Below, one piece after another: positions 56,189-64,000 of a stretch of DNA of 64,000 nucleotides. Every line of letters starts with the position of its first letter. Position 1 is the stretch's first letter. The DNA lies in NCBI GenBank assembly GCA_036867785.1, contig CP145421.1, forward strand, positions 310,001 through 374,000. Direction: 5' to 3'. Source of the DNA: Plasmodiophora brassicae. Taxonomy: Eukaryota > Endomyxa: Phytomyxea > Phytomyxea > Plasmodiophorida. Both the position numbers and the translations under genes were made by a program. The notes beneath the pieces are model-generated. The model ran no database searches and was not told the origin of the DNA. It saw only the letters and a list, made by a program, of their open reading frames with translations.

Positions 56189-56972
56189 TCTCCCCCGGCC
56201 TGGCAGTGCCGGCCCATCACCTTTGTACTGGGTTCATCGCGCCTTGGACGATATCGGAACGGGGACGTGATTCGCTCGGACTTGTCGACTGCACTCTTGT
56301 CGTACCTCTTTCGCCATACCGCCTACGCCGGGGAGCCGACATACACTTGTTACGGGCCGTTCCTTTACCTCCCAGACGCTCAAGCGAGGCCCCTAATGGC
56401 TCTGGCACTTTGGGCTGCCTGATCAGTAAACACACCCCTTCAACATTTTCGGCGAACTGGGACCTTAGTACTGCTGACCAGCTAGGTCACTGGGGCAGCG
56501 CCCCAATCATCTCTGTCGAGCTGAACGTTCGTTCGCGGCGAACGCCTCCTGCCGCTGTGCAAAACCGTATGGTCGATACAGGTCGCGGCGAATCACCTGC
56601 GCGACCGAGCCCAACCCGTCTGCGCAGCGTGAACTACGCCGTTGCACCGTCGCGCGACTGTGCCCGGCGTCCGCCGACGTGATCCACCAAGCCAGGGCAA
56701 GACGGGGCCAACTCCGGCGACCCGAACCCGAAACGCATTGAACCCGGTGTGGCCGGTCGTGAGCGTGCACCGGCCTGGCGCGGCGGCTCGGGCCCGACTG
56801 GCGTCGGCTGATCACTGCACAGTGTGCATACCTACCCGTATACTGCTTCGGCATGTGATGTCCTTCAGGCAGCAAGGCGGGCGCCCCAGTTGGTTGGGGC
56901 TGAAAGTCTGCGCAATCGGACTGCGCGCCGTCGTCGTCGTCGTCGTCGATTGTTGGTCCGAGACGTCGCAAC
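56189..56972. other. Intergenic upstream of TRAP-alpha
   Basis: About 780 bp. A + strand frame at 56206-56682 has no domain. Probably contains the TRAP-alpha promoter; no element was recognised. Confidence 0.4.
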
Positions 56973-57748
56973 ATGCGGACGTGGTTGCCGGTGTGTGCCG
57001 TCCTGGCGCTGGCGGCGGCGGCATCGCAGTGCGCTGCCGGCGCGGGCGACGACGACGAGGACATGTTCGATCACGACGAGGATAGGCTGGTGCCGCACGG
57101 CGACGTCGTGGTCGGGTCGGTGTTCACCGACGGGGCGATGAACGCCACCGCGCTGGTCCTCGGCGAACGGGTGCACGTCCTCGCCGTCGTTCGCAACAAG
57201 GGCAACGGCGACGTGGCCCTGACGGGGATCCAGGCGCACCTGCATAGCCCGTATCGCTATTCGCTGTCGATCCAGAACTTTTCTGTGATGCCCTTCGAGG
57301 AGCACGGCGACGTACCTCCGAGCCTGGCGCGTTCGTTCGAGTACCGGTGGGGCGTCGTGGCGCAGCGTCCTGTCACCCTCGTAGTGACTATGCTGTGCAG
57401 GTTCCGCCCCGACCCGTCCCTGCTGCCGATCAAGTACCGCCTGACGCTCGACGCCATGTACAACGTCGGCGGTCGCGCGCATAAAACATCGTTCTTCAAC
57501 GAGACGATCGTGATGGTCGAGCCTCCGCTCGACTGGAGCATTGCGACCGTCATTAAGGTCCCGCAGCGCAGCGTGCTCGACGCCAACGTGTCGGGTTGCT
57601 GACCCATCGCCGCCAGGTGTCCCTCGCGCTGATCGGCGTGTTCCTGGCGGCCATTGCGTTCTCGGCGGTGATGAAGGACAAGTCGAAAGCGTCGTCGTCC
57701 TGGGCGTTCCTGACCGGATCGACGTCGTCGCGCAAGAAGAAGCAGTGA
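56973..57748 (+). CDS. SSR1: Translocon-associated protein alpha (TRAP-alpha/SSR1)
   Basis: ER membrane subunit of the TRAP complex, which assists Sec61 translocation. Two exons: 56973-57557 and 57617-57748 (59-nt intron, phase 0), giving 238 residues. Signal peptide MRTWLPVCAVLALAAAASQC; acidic segment GDDDEDMFDHDED, typical of the family's lumenal start; beta-sandwich lumenal domain (VLAVVRNKGNGDVALTGI, RSFEYRWGV, YRLTLDAMYNVGG, FFNETIVMVEPPLDW). One membrane helix is formed across the splice (VSLALIGVFLAAIAFSAVM), then a basic cytosolic tail ending RKKKQ. Without the splice the frame would stop early at SGC. Convergent with the next gene, 44 bp apart. Confidence 0.9.
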
Positions 57749-57792
57749 CCAGCGATACAGCGGCCGATCCCCCGTAATTGACGACTCTGTAT

Positions 57793-59101
57793 TCAGGGTT
57801 TAACACTGGCCGCACGCTTCTTCGCCGTGCTCGCCGGCTTCGTCGACCGTCTTCGCGGCAGCGCCGTCACTCGTCGCGCCCGCCGCGCGTTCTTCTCGAA
57901 CACGCTCGGCATGGTCGTCGTCGGCCCGTCCGCCGCGTCCCGGTACCGGGCCATCCGCCGACGAACCATCAGCTCCTGCGCGTCCTTCATGAAGTTGCTG
58001 GGCGATGGCCCCAGCGTGGCGTTCCCGCGAACCCGCGTCGTCGCCACGTACGGCGATCGTCCCGGTTTCACCATCATCGACAACGTTGGTGACGACACGG
58101 TTCGTTGCACGCGATGCGCCCCAGGCCAGGCTTGCCTAGGCGCGCCGCCGCTCCCTGTGGATCCGTTTAGGCGATGCGCAACGTTCAACAGACGACGCGT
58201 ACGGCGATGGGCGGGGGCGGTCTCCACCGGGTTGTACCAGGACAGGATCAGGTCGATCTTCCTGTCGATCTCGGCCCGCACGGCACCGTCGACGCTGCTG
58301 GCCGGCGACTTGGACGCCAGCGACGCGACGAAGGCGTCCCAGGCGGCGCCCAGGGCGAAGTCGTTGTCGGACACGTCGATCAGGAGCTCGCGCTTGCCGA
58401 CCCGGGCGGCGATCTGCGGCAGGAACTTGGGCTGGTCGCGCCCGATCGCCTGGTTCTGCCGGAAGAACACGGCGGGCACGTCGCGATGCCCGCGCATCCA
58501 CAGGTAGATCGCCTTCAGCGCCAGCTTGCTGATGAAGTTGTCGGCCAGCACGATCAGCTGCACCGACGACTCGGTCGTGCAGACGTGCTTGACCAGCGTC
58601 AGGAACGCCTCGTCGTGGACCTGGTTGTGCGACAGGTCCAGGACGACCAGCTGGGCGTTGCTCTGCAGGAACTCGCAGAGCAGGCCGACGTGGTCGTCGC
58701 CCAGCGCGAGGTTCGACAGGTTAAGGCACCGGACCAGGTTGTGCACGTTCGCCAGCGCGTCCATCTGCGCCCCGCTGTGCCATGGCGGGTTCAGCAGCTG
58801 ACACAACCGCCGGAACAGCACCATGGTCGACGCTTCACAGTCCATCAGTAACCGGGCGATAACGCTCGGGCACCGGCACGCGCTTACGATGTGGCGCGGG
58901 CGCCGCCGTCGCTCGCGTTGCCTTCGGCTTCAGCCGCTGGAACCGCTGGGCGATCCGCTCGATGAGCTGGGCGGGCGACTCGCCAGCCAGATCGACGAAC
59001 ACCTGCTGGGAGATCTGCAGCCTGCCCAGCATGTGCTGAACGTTCGGCCCTAGGCCATGGTCTTTGCTGTGCAGCAGCCTGTTGATCGTCGCCTCGTCCA
59101 T
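57793..59101 (-). CDS. Leucine-rich-repeat (RNI-like) protein with basic tail
   Basis: Read as two overlapping frames without splicing: 59101-58835 (88 codons) and 58845-57793 (350 codons). A 58-nt intron (GTTACT..TGTGTCAG, phase 0 on both sides) joins PVPERYRP to LLNPPWHSGAQMDAL and makes one protein of about 415 residues, which I prefer. The N-terminus is helical (MDEATINRLLHSKD, LQISQQVFVDLAGESPAQLI). LRRs follow: LVRCLNLSNLALGDDHVGLL, LVVLDLSHNQVHDEAFLTLV, SVQLIVLADNFISKLALKAI, LLIDVSDNDFALGAAW, of the ribonuclease-inhibitor spacing. The C-terminus is Arg/Ser-rich and disordered. Function unknown; the neighbouring axonemal gene is only suggestive. Confidence 0.75.
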
Positions 59102-59143
59102 CGGTGCGTCTTCGGCCGTTGATTTGTCGTCCTGTGGCTGGTG

Positions 59144-60791
59144 TTATGCAGGGGGATGGATTGTAGCTGAAGGCCCCAACCCGACCTTGTTCGTTAGCTC
59201 CTGAAGCTTACGAATGTACTGCTTCTCGCGTCGGCGCTGGCCGGCGATCTCGTCGTCCTTGGCGCGGATGACGCCGACGAGCTTGGCCTGGGCGGCCTCG
59301 AGCCGGGCGACCTTGTTGCGGAACTCGACCGTCGCTGTCAGCAGGTCCTTGACCTGCGTCTCGAGCTCGTCGACCCGTTTCTGGCGGACGCCGCTGGCCC
59401 CCTTCTGGCTCTGTAGCGCCCACTGCGCGTCCTTGTACTTGGCCATGACCTCCGACATCGTCCGCTCCTTGGTCTTCAGCAGGTCGATCAGTTTGGCTTT
59501 CACGCGCTCTTCCGCGATGAACTTTCGTCGAAACTCCTGCCCTGCAAACCTATATCGTCATCGTTCGTGCGCGCAAGTGCCGAATGCCCATCCAGACCTG
59601 TCAGTCGGAACGACGTCGCCTTCTCCTTCTCGTTGGTGACCTTCTTCTCCAGCTGTTTCCGAATACGGTCGTCCCGGTCAAGGACCTGTCACAAACGTTG
59701 CTGTCAGGGGCGAAGACGCCCGAGCAACACTCGCGAGGCGCGTCGTGCCTTCTGAAGGTTGTCCGCGCGCATCTCCAGCGTGGCGACCTTCCTGGCGGCG
59801 GCGTGCAGGTCCTCCTGGGCCTGGGCCTTCTCCTTGTCCATCGCCTCCAATTGCTTGATCAGGTGGAACACCTGCAAACGAGTGTGAACGTGGCCCCGCG
59901 GGTCTGCCGGTTTCGCGCGTACGAACCCTTTCGCTCATGAGCTTCAACTGCTCCTGGCTCTTGGTCAGCTCGCCGGTTGCATTCGTCGCCGTCGTCCTGC
60001 TGTCCTCCGCGGCCGCCCTCAGCCGCTCGTTCTCCACCGTCAGCTCCTTCACCTTCAGGTTCGTGTCGTCCAGCTCCTTGAGGACGACCCGGATCTGCTC
60101 CTCCTGCCTCGCCAGCGACTGGTCCAGCTTCAGGTTCTCGCTCCCGAGCTTGATGCAGTCGTTGGCCAGCTTCTCCGCTTCCGCTCTGGACCGCCTGGCG
60201 TTATCCTCTGCGCGTCCGCTTAGGTTGGTGGTGCCGCGCGGCCCACAAACCTGCAGGTCGTTACCTTCCTCCTGCAGCTTCTGCAGCAACTGCACAGCCT
60301 TCGCCTTCCATTCCTCGCGCTCCATCGTGCTCTCCTCGTTCATCTTGTCCAGCGCCTGCGTCAGCTTCTGCACCTCGGCGCGGTACCGCGAGTTCTCGAA
60401 GTAGATGTCCTGCAACTCGTCACGAGCCCGCTTCACTGCGCACGCGCCCATCTCGTCAACAAGCGCGTCCCCGTACAGGTCCTGCCCACCGCAGCCGACC
60501 TTCTTTCGTCAGGTCGGCCAAGGCGCCCTGTTGCACGCGCTGTTCGACGCCTTCGACGACGGCGCTAGTCTGCATCGACGCGGTCCTCTGCATGTCGGTC
60601 TCGAGGCGCTGCCGCTCCTCCTTCTCGGTCTTGAATTGGGCGAGCAGCTGCGCGTTCTCATTGGCCAGCAGCTGGATCTGCTCGTTCTTCACCTGCAACT
60701 CGTGGTGCGCCCGGACGAGCAGCGCGCGCGACTCGCTGACCTGCGCCTTGTAGTCGGCGGGCGTCACGCCCTCGGTCCGCTCCTCCTCCAT
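59144..60791 (-). CDS. Coiled-coil protein, unidentified, multi-exon
   Basis: ATG at 60791 (MEEERTEGVTPADYKAQVSE). Nearly the whole product is coiled coil: LQVKNEQIQLLANENAQLLA, LQDIYFENSRYRAEVQKLTQ, NARRSRAEAEKLANDCIKLG, LVFHLIKQLEAMDKEKAQAQ-like reading after the intron near 59880, VLDRDDRIRKQLEKKVTNEK (about 59690), EFRRKFIAEERVKAKLIDLL and RVDELETQVKDLLTATVEFR, ending near GPSATIHPPA at 59144. Introns visible: GTTTGT..CGCAGAG (about 60250) and one ending TTTGCAG (about 59876). The first junction near 60510 could not be fixed by phase. Family not recognised; transcribed in line with DNAI2 and actin. Confidence 0.65.
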
Positions 60792-60948
60792 GCTGGACCC
60801 GACTATCTAATCGTCATCGTCCGACCCGATCATTGCGTTAGTGCCAAGACTATTACTGCTACCACCCACTCTCGGGGGGTACCTTTCCCGATCATAACCA
60901 GGACACAAATTGCATTCCATAATACACCCTGGGGATGGATGGTCCTGC

Positions 60949-62899
60949 TCATGTCTGGGCGGGTTCCCCAGCGTTATCATCCTCGCCCTCCGCTTCGCCC
61001 TCACGCTCGGACGACATTTCCGCCTTGGCGATCGCCTCGTTGAACAGCCGCTCGACGTCCGGCGAAATGCCGTCGGGGACGGCGGCGGCCGCCTGCGCCT
61101 CGGTTTGCAGGACCTCCGCTGCCATTGCTGGCACCTTGCTCGTCTTGCGTTCGCGTTTCAGCTGGGTCGCCCGCACCTCCAGGTTCTTCTCGCGTTTGTT
61201 CTCGCGTTCGAACATCTGCGCGATCGACGCCTTCTCGTTGTTCTGCGGTTCGTACAGGCTCGGCGACACTTCGAGCAGCGTCGTGCTGCCTTCAGAGGCG
61301 CCCACCGCCACCAGCCGCCCTTCGTTCTGCACCGAGATCGACGTCAGGCTCGCCTCGCCGACGCGCGTCGTGTACACCGGGTCGTTGTGCTTGTAGAACA
61401 GGTCCCAGATGTCCAGCGTCCCGTTCAGCTTGGACGTGTAGAACACGCCCGGGCGCGTCGGCGACCAGCACCCGGCCGTCAGGTACGACTGCTCGTACCG
61501 CGTCACCAGGATCGGCGACTTCAGATCCTCCATCCAGATCCGGGTCGTCCAGTCGCCCACCGACAGGAAGAACTTCAGGTTCAGCGGGTTCCGCTACAGG
61601 ACGTTCCCGGCGTTAAGAATGCGACGGCACACGGGTGCAGGACGCGCAATCGTTTACCGCAACCGAGTAGACCGGGCCGTGATGACGGCCCGTCTCCTCG
61701 CCGTACACCATCCGGATCGATTTCGTGCTGTCAAAGTCCTTCTTCGCCTTGCGCTCGATGTTGAGGATCGTGCCCTGCTCGGTGCCGACCAGGAACCGGG
61801 TCGCGCCCGCGTCCGTCCTGTACTCCAGCGCCGTCCCGCCGAACTGGTCCGTCTCCGACTCCGGGTTCGACATCAGCATCGAATCCGTCGGACCTGCCCC
61901 AAGCGCGATCAGGGGCGGGTCGCCATGCCGGACCCCAGGCACGTACCCGACGCCAGCTTGCGGATGTCCCACCAGAGGATATGCCCGTCGGTGGACACCG
62001 AGCAGCACTCGTTGCCGCTTCGGCTCTGGATCCAGTGGATCTCGTAAACCGGGTCGTGGTGCGACTTCTCCACGACCGACTTCTCGACCGGGTGCGAACC
62101 TGGCGCACCCGGGGCGTTAGCTGCGCGCGCGCGCACACGCACGCGGCACGCACGCACCTTTGCGGATGTCCCAGAAGCCGATCAGGCCGTTGTAGCTGCC
62201 GCCGACCAGGTAGTCGGCGTTCTTCGGGTTGTACTTGATGGAGCAGAGCGGCGACGTCGGGATCAGCTCCAGGCTGGGGACGGTCGGGTTGTTGACGTCC
62301 CAGATGTAGGACGACACGGGCAGGTCCTGTGGCATCTGCTGGAACGACATGACGGCGTACGAGACGGCGAGTTTCGTGGGCCCGTCCGGGTGCCAGGAGA
62401 TCTGGGTGGCTGACCGGCGCACCGGGTTCGGGTCCCGGAACACGGTCAGCGTCTTGGCGGACGGCGGCTCCGGGGAGTGGTCGGCGATGACGCCCGTGAA
62501 GTACTCCTCGTACATGTCGACCGTGTTGTTCTGCATGATGACCTTCTCGGCGACCGACACGAGCGACTTGATCGAGTTGCGGTACGAGTCCTCGTTCTCC
62601 ACGCGGCGCAGGTGCCGCTCGCGCTCCTTGAACTCGGACGAGTTCACCTCCTTGGGCCAGCCGCCCTCGCTGTGGAACATGATCTGGTCCTTCTGGACGA
62701 ACCGCTCCGTGTTCACCGAGTGCTCCGTCATCTGCGGGATGCACGACAGCTGCGACGTCGTCGCCAGGCGCGCCGTCCACTGCGGGTCCGGGCCGGGCAC
62801 CGACGCGATCGACTCCATCACCGACGCCTCCGCATCGCTGAACGCCGGGTGCCGCCCGAACTCCTTCCGCTTCTTGATGTAGTCGTACGAGATCTCCAT
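60949..62899 (-). CDS. DNAI2: Axonemal outer-arm dynein intermediate chain 2 (DNAI2/IC2), WD40
   Basis: Subunit of the outer dynein arm of motile cilia. ATG at 62899 gives MEISYDYIKKRKEFGR, the family's typical start (MEI.Y.Y.KKR.EFG). Then SVNTERF, EGGWPKEVN, DMYEEYFTGVIADHS, AKTLTVFRDPN, ISWHPDGPTKLAVSY, SSYIWDVNNP, YLVGGSYNGLIGFWDIRKG. Later exons give KSHHDPVYEIHWIQSRSGNE, CSVSTDGHILWWDIRKL, GTEQGTILNIERKAKK, RHHGPVYSVAVND and VGDWTTRIWMEDLKSP..LNGTLDIWDL: seven-blade WD40 content. The acidic C-terminus ends at 60949. Three or four introns; those beginning at about 62158 and near 61630 are clear. Strong evidence that the organism has, or recently had, a motile flagellum. Confidence 0.92.
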
Positions 62900-63030
62900 G
62901 GTGGCGCCACCCACCCTGATCGTTATGTGACTACCAGTCGGCTGCCTGCAACAACGACGTCGTCGCGCAGCCTTCTCTGGACAATGTGGTAGATGTATTC
63001 GCAGTGAGGGACGCCTGCCTGCTGGCGCCT

Positions 63031-64000
63031 TTAGAAGCACTTGCGGTGGACGATGGACGGGCCGGCCTCGTCGTACTCCTCCTTGGAGACCCACATCTGC
63101 TGGAAGGTCGACAGCGACGACAGGATCGACCCGCCGATCCAGACCGAGTACTTGCGCTCGGGCGGGGCCACGACCTTGACGCGCATCGACGACGGGGCCA
63201 GGGCGGCGACCTCCTTCTGCAGGCGCGTCGCCAGGCCGTCGTACATGGTGCTGCCGCCGGACATGACGATGTTCTCGTACAGGTCCTTGCGGATGTCGAC
63301 GTCGCACTTCATGATCGACTGGTACGCGAGCTGGTGGATGCCCTCGGACTCGTTGCCGATCATGGACGGCTGGAAGAGGACCTCGGGGGCGCGGAACCGC
63401 TCGTTGCCGACCGTGATGACCTGGCCGTCGGGCAGCTCGTAGGCGCGTTCGACCTCGGACGACTGCTCCGAGTTGGACATCTCGGTGTCGAAGTCCTGGG
63501 CGACGTACGCCAGCTTCTCCTTGATGTCGCGGACGATCTCCCGCTCGGCCGTCGTCGTGAACGAGTACCCGCGCTCGGTCAGGATCTTCATCAGGTAGTC
63601 GGTGATGTCTCGGCCGGCGATGTCGAGACGCTGGATGGCGTGCGGCAGCGCGTACCCTTCGTAGATGGGGACCGTGTGCGAGACACCGTCGCCGGCGTCC
63701 AGAACGATACCGGTCGTCCGGCCGGACGCGTACAGCGACAGGACGGCCTGGATGGCGACGTACATGGCGGGCGTGTTGAACGTCTCGAACATGATCTGCG
63801 TCATCTTCTCGCGGTTGGCCTTCGGGTTCAGCGGCGCCTCCGTCAGCATGACCGGGTGCTCCTCGGGGGCGACACGCAGCTCGTTGTAGAACGTGTGGTG
63901 CCAGATCTTCTCCATGTCGTCCCAGTTGGTGACGATGCCGTGCTCGATCGGGTACTTGAGCGTCAGGATGCCGCGCTTGGCCTGCGCCTCGTCGCCGACG
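63031..64000 (-). CDS. ACT: Actin, partial (N-terminus beyond the window)
   Basis: Open from the right edge to TAG at 63031; about 322 residues from the equivalent of residue 54 ([20 protein letters not shown]). Recognisable: [100 protein letters not shown] and the C-terminal SIVHRKCF. Differences from conventional actin cluster in subdomain 4 and after it: [47 protein letters not shown]. So it is a conventional-type but diverged actin. No intron in the visible part. The stop lies 131 bp upstream of the DNAI2 start. Confidence 0.95.
   Translation of the reverse strand, partial: VGDEAQAKRGILTLKYPIEHGIVTNWDDMEKIWHHTFYNELRVAPEEHPVMLTEAPLNPKANREKMTQIMFETFNTPAMYVAIQAVLSLYASGRTTGIVLDAGDGVSHTVPIYEGYALPHAIQRLDIAGRDITDYLMKILTERGYSFTTTAEREIVRDIKEKLAYVAQDFDTEMSNSEQSSEVERAYELPDGQVITVGNERFRAPEVLFQPSMIGNESEGIHQLAYQSIMKCDVDIRKDLYENIVMSGGSTMYDGLATRLQKEVAALAPSSMRVKVVAPPERKYSVWIGGSILSSLSTFQQMWVSKEEYDEAGPSIVHRKCF

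Noticed and set aside
56206-56682. 158-codon + strand frame upstream of TRAP-alpha
   Set aside because: Low-information composition, no domain and no splice context.

Overview
This window is nuclear DNA from a flagellated eukaryote with a compact, GC-rich genome. Genes carry many short introns (mostly about 45-75 nt, GT..AG) and sit 50-300 bp apart on both strands. The gene content includes an outer-arm axonemal dynein intermediate chain (DNAI2/IC2), a very large Sfi1-type centrin-binding protein, a GAR-domain coiled-coil protein, a formin, actin, two class C (GABA-B-like) receptors and a CAP59-type mannosyltransferase. The dynein argues for motile cilia, and the CAP59 family is best known from fungi. 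A zoosporic fungus or a close unicellular relative is my best guess, but the sequence does not prove it.

Layout. 1-3650 (- strand): a mitochondrial-type PPR protein (cut by the window edge), SGF29 of SAGA, and a divergent protein kinase. 3801-12749 (+): one giant multi-exon Sfi1-like gene. 14260-16857 and 24486-27068 (+): two paralogous class C receptors with the same six-exon structure. Between them lie a ~375-bp inverted repeat with a small membrane-protein ORF in each arm (18321-19204), a BTB/Skp1-like plus leucine-rich-repeat gene whose LRRs are each encoded by a separate, mostly 72-nt exon (20439-23807, -), and a decayed DDE transposase fragment. 27286-28887 (+): an SthA-type soluble transhydrogenase with a mitochondrial-like presequence. 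28993-30250 (-) and 30625-31494 (+): a divergent pair of coiled-coil proteins, the second with a GAR domain. 31741-32942 (+): FBXO9-type F-box protein.

33735-40908 is a large inverted duplication: two ~2.8-3.0-kb arms around a ~1.4-kb centre. The right arm plus centre carries a complete N-myristoylatable formin (36979-39417, -). The left arm carries only its 5' half, cut inside an intron. An unidentified repeated ORF lies at the outer end.

The right-hand third is denser and more ordinary: CAP59-type glycosyltransferase (-), a coiled-coil protein (+), PP2A scaffold subunit A (-), exportin-4 (-), an NCOA5-like RS-rich protein (+), a small pogo-like DNA-transposon remnant with 74-bp inverted repeats, TRAP-alpha (+), an LRR protein (-), a coiled-coil protein (-), DNAI2 (-) and actin (-, cut by the right edge). 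Exon-intron models were made by eye from splice sites, reading phase and family alignment from memory. No search was run.
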